Of a stretch of 57,228 nt of DNA, positions 34,953 to 43,303 are shown in pieces (position 1 is the first letter of the stretch; each line of letters starts with the position of its first letter). This DNA is from Streptomyces cellostaticus (lineage in GTDB: Bacteria > Actinomycetota > Actinomycetes > Streptomycetales > Streptomycetaceae): NCBI RefSeq assembly GCF_023630175.1, contig NZ_JALLIN010000049.1, positions 1-57,228 on the forward strand, written 5' to 3'. The notes below the pieces were generated by a model, which worked only from the letters and a program-made list of their open reading frames with translations, did no database searches and had not been told where the DNA came from. The position numbers and the translations under genes are program-made.

Positions 34953-36031
34953 CGTTGCCCTCTCGCTCGGGGCACTTGGCAGAACCACTCCCTCAACTCC
35001 GTCATGGTTTCGGCTTGCACGTGCAGTAGGTGCACGGTGTTCTCGATCCGTTCCACATATGGCCCCTTCCGGTCCTGCAGGGCCAGGCGAGCGTTGTAGA
35101 GGAACCACGCGAGCAGACGACCGGCCCGCCCGATGAGAGCGTTGACATCCGGGAGCCCGTCGGCGGTGGTTTCCAGATAGCCGCGGACGACCGCCCTGAA
35201 CGCCGGGCCGCAGACCTCGCCCCCCGGGCCGCTGCTCCAGTCCAGGGCCACCACCGCCAGTTCGGTCCAGGGCTCCGTCAGACCGGCGTGCTCCCAGTCG
35301 ATGACGGAGTACCCGTGGTCGTGCGCCATCACGTTTCGGGGCGCGAGGTCACCGTGACCGACGGAGACCCGCCCGGACAGCTGCGGCAGAACGACGGCGT
35401 ACGCTTGTGACCAGTACGTCAGTAGCCTGGCGTCTTCTCCGGACAAACGGCTGTCGGTGCGATGACGCAGGGCGGCCACCAGCCGGTCCCAGGGAACGCC
35501 CTCCGTCGTGTCCCAGAGCGCTGACTCTCCCGCAGTCCGGAAGGGGTGTTGGGGCAGCCGCATGCGATGAATGCGGGCGAGCAGCTCCCCAGCCCGCCGG
35601 CACAGCGCGGGATCGAGGGCCTGGTGCGCGGTGGACAGGACGATGCCGTGAACGTTGGGGTAGAAGAGCAGGCCCGTGGCCCCCACGCGGAGGATGGGAT
35701 GGCCGTCGTCGAGGAGATAGGCCGGAACGGCGGGTATGGAGTGCCGGACGGCCGCACGGGCAACGCTCTCGCCCAGCCGGAACCGGTCGCTGCTCGTGGT
35801 GGCCGAACGCCGGCCGATTCTCTTGACGACCACGCGGCTGCCGTCGGACAGGGTGATGCGCCGGACATCGTGCAGGAATCCGCCCGTGAGGGGTTCCCCA
35901 GCGGGAAGGCGGTCGAGGCCGTGGTGTCGCAACTCGTCCACGAGCTCTCCCACCGCCGGCGGCAGGCGTGCGGCGGAGCCGGCGGAACCGTTGCCGTGGG
36001 CCGCGCTTTCCGTCCGCCCGCCGTGTCTCAT
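34949..36031 (-). CDS. Aminoglycoside phosphotransferase-like kinase
   Basis: A 360-residue APH-fold protein. The nucleotide-binding Lys is in SRVVVKRIGR. The catalytic loop is VGHGDLAPRNVM (H-G-D-x-x-x-x-N), followed by the metal-binding YSVIDWEHAG. ATG 36031 overlaps the F420 oxidoreductase stop; the longer open frame upstream is antisense of neighbours. It may phosphorylate a pathway intermediate or inactivate the product for self-protection. The two HAD phosphatases nearby would fit a phosphorylation/dephosphorylation pair. Confidence 0.85.
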   Translation of the reverse strand: MRHGGRTESAAHGNGSAGSAARLPPAVGELVDELRHHGLDRLPAGEPLTGGFLHDVRRITLSDGSRVVVKRIGRRSATTSSDRFRLGESVARAAVRHSIPAVPAYLLDDGHPILRVGATGLLFYPNVHGIVLSTAHQALDPALCRRAGELLARIHRMRLPQHPFRTAGESALWDTTEGVPWDRLVAALRHRTDSRLSGEDARLLTYWSQAYAVVLPQLSGRVSVGHGDLAPRNVMAHDHGYSVIDWEHAGLTEPWTELAVVALDWSSGPGGEVCGPAFRAVVRGYLETTADGLPDVNALIGRAGRLLAWFLYNARLALQDRKGPYVERIENTVHLLHVQAETMTELREWFCQVPRARGQR

Positions 36032-36984
36032 GGCAGGCACGGGCGGACCTCCTCCTGCCAGAACTTCAGAAAGCCTTCCTGGTCCGGGCCGATCTGGTGA
36101 AGCCATACATGCGTGAATCCGGCATCCAGGAACTCCCGGATGCGCTTGGTGTACCGACGGACATCCGGGCCGGTCACCACGGCTTCGGACATGTCCTGGG
36201 GACGTACGTGCCGAGTGGCCGCCTCGACGTGCCGGGGCAGCCGGAGTTCCTGGAAGAGGTCTCCGGAGAGTCCGGCGATGGGCCAGTGGCGGTGTGCCGT
36301 CCTGAGGGCCTCGTCGGGGTGGAGCCCCCAGCAGACGCTGATCCATCCGTAGGCAGGGGCTTCCTTCCTTCCCGCTGTCCGGAAGGCCTGGATCAGGCGG
36401 CTGTCGGGCACCGTGGCGATCAGGCCGTCGCCCTGGGCACCCGCCAGCCGGGCGGCCCGCACCCCGCTGGCCGCGAGCAGGACCGGAGGCGGGGCCTCCG
36501 GCAGGCCCCACAGCTGGGCGTCGACGGCCGTGAAATGTCGGCCCTGGTGCGTCACCAGTTCCCCGCTCCAGAGCCGGCGCATGAGGATGACGGCTTCCTC
36601 CAGCATCTCCAGGCGCAACCGCGCCGATGGCCAGGGTGCGCCGGTGATGTGCTCGTTGAGCATGCCCCCGCTTCCCAGCCCCAGCAGGAAGCGGCCGGGC
36701 AGAAGACGTGCGGTGGTCGCCGCGGCATGCGCGACCACCGCGGGGTGCTGCCGCATGGTGGGACAGACCACCGCGGTGCCGACCGCGATGCGCTCGGTGG
36801 CGTGGGCGATGGACCCGAGCACGGGCCACACATTGCTGCCGTGGCCCTGTGCCGAGGTCCAGGGCTGGAAGTGATCGGAAAGCATGGCGAAGTCGAATCC
36901 GGCCGCTTCGGCCTGCACGGCCATCTCGACCAAGAGCTCCGGGGGATGTTCCTCCCCCATCAGCGCGAAGCCGTACCCGGGCAT
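36028..36984 (-). CDS. F420-dependent LLM-class oxidoreductase
   Basis: A protein of about 318 residues with the bacterial luciferase-like TIM barrel. The opening is GYGFALMGEEHPPELLVEMA. LSDHFQPW is followed by the LLGLGSGGMLNEH cofactor loop typical of the F420-dependent glucose-6-phosphate dehydrogenase-like group. The ATG at 36984 is preferred over GTG 36990 because GGAG lies just upstream. It would reduce or oxidise a pathway intermediate with coenzyme F420, which actinomycetes make. It is coupled to the downstream kinase by ATGA. Confidence 0.87.
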   Translation of the reverse strand: MPGYGFALMGEEHPPELLVEMAVQAEAAGFDFAMLSDHFQPWTSAQGHGSNVWPVLGSIAHATERIAVGTAVVCPTMRQHPAVVAHAAATTARLLPGRFLLGLGSGGMLNEHITGAPWPSARLRLEMLEEAVILMRRLWSGELVTHQGRHFTAVDAQLWGLPEAPPPVLLAASGVRAARLAGAQGDGLIATVPDSRLIQAFRTAGRKEAPAYGWISVCWGLHPDEALRTAHRHWPIAGLSGDLFQELRLPRHVEAATRHVRPQDMSEAVVTGPDVRRYTKRIREFLDAGFTHVWLHQIGPDQEGFLKFWQEEVRPCLP

Positions 36985-37026
36985 GTGCACTCCGTTCAGA
37001 TGTGATCATGGAGGAATGGGCGGAGC

Positions 37027-38067
37027 TCAGCGCAGTCCGATCCAGGCGTCCCGGTCCGGCACGAAATCCGTTCGGCTGTGCATGGCCACGTCCACGAACC
37101 GCTGCGGGTACTGCGGCTCGACGGCACCGGCCCGGTCCAGCAGAGCGAGGTGTTCGTCCGAGAGGTCCAGCGCGGCAGCGCCCAGGTTGTCCTTCGCGTG
37201 CGCCAGGCAGGAGGCACCAATGATCGGGCTGGTGACGGCGGGTTGCCGGGCCAGCCAGGCGAGTGCCACCTGCGCCGAGGTGGCACCCGTCGCGGCGGCG
37301 ACCTCGCGGACCGCATCGAGTACGGCCCAACCCCGCGGCGTGGCCCGGCGCTCCCAGTGCTCCTCCATCCATGCGACCGACCGGGCGAGCCGGCTGCCGG
37401 CGGGCGGTTGCTCCGCAGCGTGGTACTTGCCGGAGAGGAACCCGCCGCCCAGCGGCCCCCACGGCAGGACACCGAGTCCGAGATTCAGGCAGGCGGGAAT
37501 TACTTCACGCTCCACTTCGCGTTCCACGAGGGAGTACTGCGTCTGGACGGAAACGATCTGCGGTGTGTTCCGCAGCAGTGCGGTGAAATAGGTCTTCGAG
37601 ATCTGCCAGCCGGCCTGATTGGACACTCCGAAGTACCGGACCTTGCCCTGCCGCCACAGAGTGTCAAGGGCGGCGAGCGTTTCCTCGACGGGAGTCTCGG
37701 GATCCCAGCAGTGTATCTGATACAGGTCGATGTAATCGGTGCCCAGATGGCGGAGGCTGCGTTCCGCGCTGCGTATGAGGTGCTTGGCGGAGGCGCCGAC
37801 GTCGTTCGGCCCGTCACCTACGCGAAGACCGGACTTGGTGGCGATCACGAAGTCGTCGCGTCGACTCCCCAACGCTTTTCCGAGGATTCTTTCGGACTTT
37901 CCTCCGTGATAGCAGTCAGCCGTGTCGAAGAGAGTTCCTCCGGCCTCGACGAAGGCGTCTATGATTGCGTGCGCCTCGGATTCTTCGACTTCGTTCCCGA
38001 ATGTCATGCAGCCCAGTGCCAATTCGGATACGAGCAGTCCGGTCGAGCCGAGCTTTCGCTGCTTCAT
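37027..38067 (-). CDS. Aldo/keto reductase
   Basis: A 346-residue AKR with the TIM-barrel order and the catalytic tetrad: Asp in FDTADCYHGG, Tyr in the same segment, Lys in IATKSGLRV and His in LYQIHCWDP. The NADPH region near the C-terminus (IIGASCLAHAKDNLGA) is typical. It heads the minus-strand run and is divergent from the P450 gene, with a 108-bp promoter gap. It probably reduces a carbonyl in the pathway. Confidence 0.9.
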   Translation of the reverse strand: MKQRKLGSTGLLVSELALGCMTFGNEVEESEAHAIIDAFVEAGGTLFDTADCYHGGKSERILGKALGSRRDDFVIATKSGLRVGDGPNDVGASAKHLIRSAERSLRHLGTDYIDLYQIHCWDPETPVEETLAALDTLWRQGKVRYFGVSNQAGWQISKTYFTALLRNTPQIVSVQTQYSLVEREVEREVIPACLNLGLGVLPWGPLGGGFLSGKYHAAEQPPAGSRLARSVAWMEEHWERRATPRGWAVLDAVREVAAATGATSAQVALAWLARQPAVTSPIIGASCLAHAKDNLGAAALDLSDEHLALLDRAGAVEPQYPQRFVDVAMHSRTDFVPDRDAWIGLR

Positions 38068-38175
38068 GATTCTCCTGCGGGACGCTTGCGTGTTTCGGGA
38101 TGTTCGTGTCTACTGGCTTCTCGTGAGCGAATTCCGCTCTTTATTTCTGTTCCCTGTGGAGCTGAGGGAGTCGAG
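38068..38175. promoter_or_regulatory. Divergent promoter region between aldo/keto reductase and P450 genes
   Basis: This 108-bp AT-richer gap must carry both promoters. No defined operator is visible. GAGGGAG at 38164-38170 is the ribosome site for the P450 gene. Confidence 0.35.
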
Positions 38176-39459
38176 ATGGTGAAAACCGGAAAAGTCCCTG
38201 GTTATCCGTTGCCTGCGAGAGTGCAGTTACATCTGTGGGCGCATCGGCCCACCGCTCTGCTGGACATGGGCCGACGCCTGATCGGCCCCGCCTTCCGGAT
38301 CGACTGCACCGGACGGTCCCCGCTCGTGGTCGCAGGCCGTTCGACCGACGTCATGGACGCCTTTCGCCGCACCGGACACGAGGGGGGCGGCGCCGACGCC
38401 AACGACGTCCTCGGTTCCCTCGTCGGCCGGTCGTCCGTCCTGGTCGCCAGGGGTGCGGAACACCGCACTCGCCGGCGGGAACTGCGCGCTCCGCTCGGCC
38501 GGTGGGGAACCGACTTCGGGGCGGAGCTGGGCGAGCTGGCGGAACGGACCGTACGGCACTGGCCCGCAGGCCGGTCCGTGGCACTGCTCCGCCACTGCCA
38601 GGGGCTGATGCTCGATCTGTTGCTGCACGCACTGCTCGGCACCGCTCGGACACCGGTTGCCGCCTCCCTGCGGGAGCTGCTGCTGCATGACCTCACCCGC
38701 AGTCGGAGCGCCCGTCGGTGGGCCAGGCCGGGACCTGCGCCGGCACCGTGGCCGCACCTCGCCGACCACGCGGCGCGGTTCGACAGTGCCCTGCGGGAGG
38801 CGGTGGCGAACGCCAGGCCCGGTTACGGCATCGAGGGGCTGGCAAGCACCGTCACGGGGAGCCTCCGCGACACGCTCGCCACAGTGATGATCACGGGACA
38901 CGAGACTGCCGCGACCGCCCTGGCCTGGTCCGTGGAGCGAGTGGCCCACACACCGGGCGTTCTGAGCGAGATCGACCGCCGGATCCGTGCCCGGGACCGC
39001 GCCGGGCTGGAGCGTTACCTCCACCTCGTTGTCCTGGAAGCGCTGCGGCAGCGCCCGGTCATACCCGTGTTCAGCCGAACGCTCGGCGCCCCGTACGCGG
39101 TGGCCGGCCATGAACTCCCCCCGGGCACCGAACTCGGCCTGGCGGCGTGGCTGGTTCATCATGACCCCGCCGTGTATCTGCGACCACGTGCCTTCCGGCC
39201 GGAGCGCTTCGACGCGATCGATGGCTTCTCTCTGCCCAAGGACGCCGCCGCCTGGCTGCCCTTCGGCGGCGGGACGCGGAGCTGTCTCGGCGACAGGCTG
39301 GCCGTGTCCATGGCCCGTACCGCGTTGTCCGCCGTGTTGCGGGAGTACCACGTGCGACCCGCCCGTGCCGCGTCCGAGCCCCCGCGCCGGCAGTCCATCA
39401 CGATCGTTCCCGGCCGGGGCTGCAACGTGGTCCTCGTGCCCCGCCGGGACCGCGAGTGA
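38176..39459 (+). CDS. Cytochrome P450, second copy
   Basis: A 427-residue P450 with the I-helix motif VMITGHETAATAL (T-G-H-E-T-A), the K-helix E-A-L-R and the haem loop PFGGGTRSCLGDRLAV with the axial Cys. The sequence differs clearly from the P450 at 12284. It resembles the longer CYP families with a more eukaryote-like heme loop. ATG 38176 follows GAGGGAG. It is the only plus-strand gene in a block of minus-strand tailoring genes. Its role is an oxidation of unknown position. Confidence 0.9.
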   Translation: MVKTGKVPGYPLPARVQLHLWAHRPTALLDMGRRLIGPAFRIDCTGRSPLVVAGRSTDVMDAFRRTGHEGGGADANDVLGSLVGRSSVLVARGAEHRTRRRELRAPLGRWGTDFGAELGELAERTVRHWPAGRSVALLRHCQGLMLDLLLHALLGTARTPVAASLRELLLHDLTRSRSARRWARPGPAPAPWPHLADHAARFDSALREAVANARPGYGIEGLASTVTGSLRDTLATVMITGHETAATALAWSVERVAHTPGVLSEIDRRIRARDRAGLERYLHLVVLEALRQRPVIPVFSRTLGAPYAVAGHELPPGTELGLAAWLVHHDPAVYLRPRAFRPERFDAIDGFSLPKDAAAWLPFGGGTRSCLGDRLAVSMARTALSAVLREYHVRPARAASEPPRRQSITIVPGRGCNVVLVPRRDRE

Positions 39460-40101
39460 CGCGAGATCGACCAGCAACGCGGGTCTGTCGGAGAGATCAC
39501 CGGCCGGCCGCAGCAAGCAGGCCGATCGGACCCGCGCGGCGTCGGGTGGTACCAAGAGGTGCGGGGACCTGGCGCCCGTGGGCCCGAGGCGCCGGTACCC
39601 CGCGCGGATCAGGCGTGCGATCAGGGCCCCTGTCGGTGTCCCGTCGTCCGGCCCGTCGCTTTTCAGATCTCCGGCCAGCCACGCGTCGGGCCGCAGCCTC
39701 ACCATGTGCCAGAGCGCTTCAGCGAAACGCTCCTGCCTGTCGGGACCGCCCTTGGGCGAGGGAGCGCTGAACGCCAGCAGCGACAGGCCGCGCCAGCTGA
39801 CACGGATCACCCGACTGCGCAGGTCGGGCAGTGGGCACCCATCCTTCTGCGACACGGTCAGACCGCCGCGGCCGGCGCTCACCAGAACGCCGTTGCGACC
39901 CGGTCGCGGAGCGGAGTCCACGGCGGATGCCAGCCCGTGCCGCAGCAGCTCGGCTTCGAGATCACCGCCTCCGTCTCCTCTGCGGTACTCGGGTACGACC
40001 GTGAGATCCGCGCCCCAACCGGCCACGGTGCGGGCGATCGCCGTTCGTTCCTGTCCTCCGTGCCGCATCGTCCACACGGCGATTCTCACGGTCGCAGCCA
40101 T
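38227..40101 (-). CDS. EEP-fold (endonuclease/exonuclease/phosphatase-like) protein with an anomalously long C-terminal frame
   Basis: The first 220 or so codons (40101 to about 39440) look like a small EEP-family domain: VRIAVWTMRHGGQERTAIAR, LTVVPEYRRGDGG, RNGVLVSAG, DAWLAGDLKSD and a final S-D-R-P-A-L-L-V-D-L-A. That tail resembles the S-D-H-x-P end of the family with the His changed. No stop follows; the frame stays open for 400 more codons exactly antisense to the P450 gene. I infer that the real protein ends near 39440 and the stop was lost, or that the tail is read through. Typical EEP metal and His ligands are not all visible. It is the last gene of the minus-strand operon. Confidence 0.5.
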   Translation of the reverse strand: MAATVRIAVWTMRHGGQERTAIARTVAGWGADLTVVPEYRRGDGGGDLEAELLRHGLASAVDSAPRPGRNGVLVSAGRGGLTVSQKDGCPLPDLRSRVIRVSWRGLSLLAFSAPSPKGGPDRQERFAEALWHMVRLRPDAWLAGDLKSDGPDDGTPTGALIARLIRAGYRRLGPTGARSPHLLVPPDAARVRSACLLRPAGDLSDRPALLVDLASLAVPAGHEDHVAAPAGNDRDGLPARGLGRGTGGSHVVLPQHGGQRGTGHGHGQPVAETAPRPAAEGQPGGGVLGQREAIDRVEALRPEGTWSQIHGGVMMNQPRRQAEFGARGEFMAGHRVRGAERSAEHGYDRALPQRFQDNEVEVTLQPGAVPGTDPAVDLAQNARCVGHSLHGPGQGGRGSLVSRDHHCGERVAEAPRDGACQPLDAVTGPGVRHRLPQGTVEPRRVVGEVRPRCRRRSRPGPPTGAPTAGEVMQQQLPQGGGNRCPSGAEQCVQQQIEHQPLAVAEQCHGPACGPVPYGPFRQLAQLRPEVGSPPAERSAQFPPASAVFRTPGDQDGRPADEGTEDVVGVGAAPLVSGAAKGVHDVGRTACDHERGPSGAVDPEGGADQASAHVQQSGGPMRPQM

Positions 40102-40141
40102 CCTGTCCGGCGGTGTCTGAGGAACCGCATCTCCGGCCTTC

Positions 40142-41383
40142 CTATCGGTACGTGGGCGCCGGGCCCGCCTGGAACAGAGGGCGGCCGTCGCGCCAGATGC
40201 GCAGGCCGCGCGCGTACCGGCTGGTGTGCTCGAACGGCCGGAAGTAGTCGTGCAGGTCGATGTCGTGATCCGCTGCCAGAGCGTGCACCCGCTCCCGAAC
40301 CCATGCGCGGGTCTCCTCCGCCTTCACCCGCAGGTGCCGGGCGGCGCAGTCGATGAGCGGATCCAGCACGTACTCGCCGAGCCGGAAGTCGAAGGCGTAG
40401 CTGCGGCCGCCGTACGCCCTCTCGGCGTCGTGCTCGGTGTCCAGAACACGCGTGAAGTCCGTCGGGAGCTTGCGTAGCCTGCGGATCTCCAGGTCGGCAT
40501 ACCAGTCGAGGAGGTCGCGGCGCACGACGCGGCGCGGCGCCCCGGACCAGTCGAGCTCGATCAGCAGGTTCTGCGCGTGGTCCTCCGGTACCAGCCCCAC
40601 ACCGAAGACGAGTGCGCAGTACGACTCGATCAGCAGATCGACGAGTGAGACGAACGCCTCGGCAGGCCGCCCTCCACCCCCGGCCCCGCACAGGAGGTCC
40701 ACCAGAAGCGGCGGGTCCTCGGGGGAGTGCAGGTCGGTGGAGAAAAGGGAGAACAGCGGTATCTGCGGGCGCACGACACCGTCGGCACTGTCGGTGGAAC
40801 GGGAGCGCGGTATGAACTCCCGGTAGACGACGCCCTGTTCCGTGCCGGTCAGCCGCGTGGTGACGCCGATGGACTCCGGCAGGTATGCACAGCCGTCCGA
40901 CAGCAGCCCGGCCTCCTGGTCGAGCGCGGCCGACATGCGCACACTGGCCCGTACCCGCTTGGTGTCCATCTCGCGCGGTACCCGGCCGAGCAGCCCGGGA
41001 TAGTGCAGCTTCGCGTAGTGCACCGGCCCGGAGTCCAGCACGAGGACCGTGCGTGCGGAGGCGGTGGGGGCGACCAGCCGCGACTCGCACGAAGTCCCCG
41101 TGCGGGAATCGGGGTTGTCCGGGTGCATGACGAAGACGACCCCGTCGGGCCTCACGATCTCGTTGGCCAGGGCAGGGGACGGAGCGGCCAGGAGGACCTC
41201 GACGTCACTCCACGGCAGCACACGACTGCCCGCCGGGAAGGACGCGGCGTCCCCCCGTGGACGATACGCGGGCGAAACCTGGTGCTCCCCGAAGGACAGA
41301 CCGCTCGGGGAGCCGTCGTTGCACCATCGCTCCAGGTGGAGAAGGGACCGTACGGGATCCTTCATGAGCTGTTCCGTTCTCAT
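40142..41383 (-). CDS. IucA/IucC-like (NIS-type) carboxylate-amine ligase
   Basis: A 413-residue protein. The segment VPEDHAQNLLIELDWSG followed by R-R-V-V-R-R-D matches the E-x-H-x-Q-N and R-D signatures of NRPS-independent siderophore synthetases. The stretch around AKLHYPGLLGRVPREMDTKR fits the K-x-x and T-x-R nucleotide-binding region less well. Such ligases adenylate a carboxylate and couple it to an amine or alcohol. No other siderophore gene is present, so I read this as a general amide- or ester-forming enzyme. It overlaps the PfkB gene by ATGA. Confidence 0.62.
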   Translation of the reverse strand: MRTEQLMKDPVRSLLHLERWCNDGSPSGLSFGEHQVSPAYRPRGDAASFPAGSRVLPWSDVEVLLAAPSPALANEIVRPDGVVFVMHPDNPDSRTGTSCESRLVAPTASARTVLVLDSGPVHYAKLHYPGLLGRVPREMDTKRVRASVRMSAALDQEAGLLSDGCAYLPESIGVTTRLTGTEQGVVYREFIPRSRSTDSADGVVRPQIPLFSLFSTDLHSPEDPPLLVDLLCGAGGGGRPAEAFVSLVDLLIESYCALVFGVGLVPEDHAQNLLIELDWSGAPRRVVRRDLLDWYADLEIRRLRKLPTDFTRVLDTEHDAERAYGGRSYAFDFRLGEYVLDPLIDCAARHLRVKAEETRAWVRERVHALAADHDIDLHDYFRPFEHTSRYARGLRIWRDGRPLFQAGPAPTYR

Positions 41384-42267
41384 CCCACACTCCTCGTGCG
41401 TGTACCTGCCCCCGCCTCGGCAGGACGCCGACTCACATGTCTGGCCGCGGCTGCCTGCCCGTATTCCAGCGCCTGGCCGGGGGACGCCCCGTGGTGCCAG
41501 GCATGGACGAACGCGGTGGTGAGCGTGTCACCGGCGCCCACCGGGTTGACGACGCGCACGTCCGGAGCCGGCCGGCGACGTGTGGTGTGCTCGTCGCACA
41601 CCATGGCTCCGCCCCTGCCGAACGTGACTACGGCGACCCGCACTCCTGCGGCAACCGCGTCCCGGGCCACGGGTACGGTCTCCTCCTCCGCGCCCAGCCC
41701 GTTGAACACGGCCACCGACACCCCCGCCAGCCGCGGCCGGACGGCTTGCGCCAGGGCCTCTATGTCCCGCCGCCAGGGCAGGAACCCGAAATCCGCGATC
41801 AAAGGAATCCCGGTGTTCACCAGAGCCTCGCGCAGCCGGTCGGTGCCCGGAAAGCAGGACAGGTGAACGTAGTCTGCGCCGTCGGACACGGCCGTCCGGC
41901 CTGCCAGCACGTCGATGCTTCCGTCAGCGGGGTCGGCCGTGATGTCGACGTCGTCCCCACCGATGCTCGGCTCCATGACGAGGCGGGCACTGCATGTGCC
42001 GGTATCGAAAACATGGAGGGACGTTGCGGGCGGCTTCCACCGAGCGAGGGCCCCGCGCACCCAATGGCCGGCCGGATCGGGGCCGACCGTTCCCACCAGC
42101 AGGGCCGTGTCGCCTTCTGCCGCGGCTTGGGCAGCGACGTAGTGCGGGCTGCCCCCGACCTCCATGTGCACGTCCCGCAGCCGGAATCCGGGCGGCGCGG
42201 TATCCGACTCGTCGGACGGCGCCACGCTTACGTGCAAGGACAGCTCCCCGTATGCAGCGATCTTCAC
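41380..42267 (-). CDS. PfkB-family carbohydrate or nucleoside kinase
   Basis: A 295-residue ribokinase-like protein. It has the N-terminal substrate region HMEVGGSPHYVAAQAA and the C-terminal signature VNPVGAGDTLTTAFVHA with the catalytic Asp. It would phosphorylate a sugar, sugar acid or nucleoside hydroxyl with ATP. ATGA overlaps link it to the dehydrogenase upstream and the NIS-like ligase downstream. The substrate is unknown. Confidence 0.88.
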   Translation of the reverse strand: MKIAAYGELSLHVSVAPSDESDTAPPGFRLRDVHMEVGGSPHYVAAQAAAEGDTALLVGTVGPDPAGHWVRGALARWKPPATSLHVFDTGTCSARLVMEPSIGGDDVDITADPADGSIDVLAGRTAVSDGADYVHLSCFPGTDRLREALVNTGIPLIADFGFLPWRRDIEALAQAVRPRLAGVSVAVFNGLGAEEETVPVARDAVAAGVRVAVVTFGRGGAMVCDEHTTRRRPAPDVRVVNPVGAGDTLTTAFVHAWHHGASPGQALEYGQAAAARHVSRRPAEAGAGTRTRSVG

Positions 42268-43265
42268 GGGACCAGCACGGTGCGCAGGTGAGCTTCACGC
42301 CGGGCCACACGCTCGAGCACGTCAGTCGCCTTGTCCAACGGGTAGCTCTCCACCAGGGCGGTGAGGTCATGGCGTTCGTGCAGGCGCAGCATCTCCGCGA
42401 GCCGATGGCGCGGCCCCTGCGAGGATCCGCGGATCGTGAGCTTGAAGTGCAGCAGGCGCTGGAGGACCAGCGGGACCGGTGCCACGGTCGCCGGCAACAC
42501 CGAGAGCCGGCCGTAGGGCGCGAGTCCCTCCACGGCGGCGGCGAGCGCCCCGTCCGCCTCACTGGTCAGCACGGCGGCGTCGACCAGCCCCGACGACTTG
42601 AGCGCGGGGGAGAAGTCCCCGCCTCCGCTCACGATCACCTCGTCCGCGCCCAGTTCCTTCGCCAGACGTTCCTTCTCCGCCGACTCCGTGACGGCGACGA
42701 TCCGGTCGACGCCCATGGCACGGGCGTACTGGACGGCCAGGTGGCCGATGCCGCCTATGCCTATCACCGCCAGGGACGTTCCCGGTCCTGCCGCGACGTC
42801 CATGAGCGCCGAGTACGCGGCGTAACCGCTGCAGAGCAGAACGGCGGCCGCCTCGGGGGCCAAGCCCCGGGGAATCGGGACCGTGCTGGCCGCATCCACC
42901 AGCGCGTACTCGGCGTGTCCGCCATCGATGTGGATGCCGGTCTCGTCGGCGTCCTTGCACAGTTCAAGCCGCCCGCGAACGCAGTGGTCGCACGTTCGGC
43001 ACCACCGCTGGTGCCACGTCACGCCCACTCGGTCTCCCGGCCCGAGCCCGTTGACGCCGGGCCCGAGGGACACCACCTCACCGACGAACTCATGTCCCGG
43101 CACGAGCCGGGGGTAGCCCATCTCGCCACGGGCCTGCCGTACATCCATGGTGCAAACGCCGCTGGCCAGGACGCGGACCAGGGCGTCCCCGGGGCCAGGA
43201 GCCGGCATGTCACGCTCTTGCAGCGTCCAGCCTCGGCCCGATTCTGGAACGACAACGCTCAGCAT
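42264..43265 (-). CDS. Zinc-dependent alcohol dehydrogenase (MDR family)
   Basis: A 333-residue medium-chain dehydrogenase. Catalytic zinc ligands are Cys in ASGVCTMDVRQ and the His/Glu in VPGHEFVGEV. Structural zinc cysteines are in CRTCDHCVRGRLELC. The Rossmann loop is IGIGGIGHLAVQYA. It would interconvert an alcohol and a carbonyl with NAD(P). It lies between larA and the PfkB kinase; oxidation or reduction of the hydroxyl carbon handled by LarA is a reasonable guess. Confidence 0.9.
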   Translation of the reverse strand: MLSVVVPESGRGWTLQERDMPAPGPGDALVRVLASGVCTMDVRQARGEMGYPRLVPGHEFVGEVVSLGPGVNGLGPGDRVGVTWHQRWCRTCDHCVRGRLELCKDADETGIHIDGGHAEYALVDAASTVPIPRGLAPEAAAVLLCSGYAAYSALMDVAAGPGTSLAVIGIGGIGHLAVQYARAMGVDRIVAVTESAEKERLAKELGADEVIVSGGGDFSPALKSSGLVDAAVLTSEADGALAAAVEGLAPYGRLSVLPATVAPVPLVLQRLLHFKLTIRGSSQGPRHRLAEMLRLHERHDLTALVESYPLDKATDVLERVARREAHLRTVLVP

Positions 43266-43303
43266 GGCTGAAAACTCCTCTGTGCCGACGGTTGCCGGCT
43301 GGG

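Noticed and set aside
34949..37462. 837-codon minus-strand frame as one large fusion protein
   Set aside because: Only the last 360 codons encode the APH-like kinase. The upstream part is out of frame with the F420 oxidoreductase and aldo/keto reductase genes it crosses, and ATG 36031 overlaps the preceding stop in the usual coupled way.
40142..41383. Siderophore biosynthesis cluster
   Set aside because: Only one IucA/IucC-like protein is present; no siderophore receptor, hydroxylase or catechol genes accompany it.
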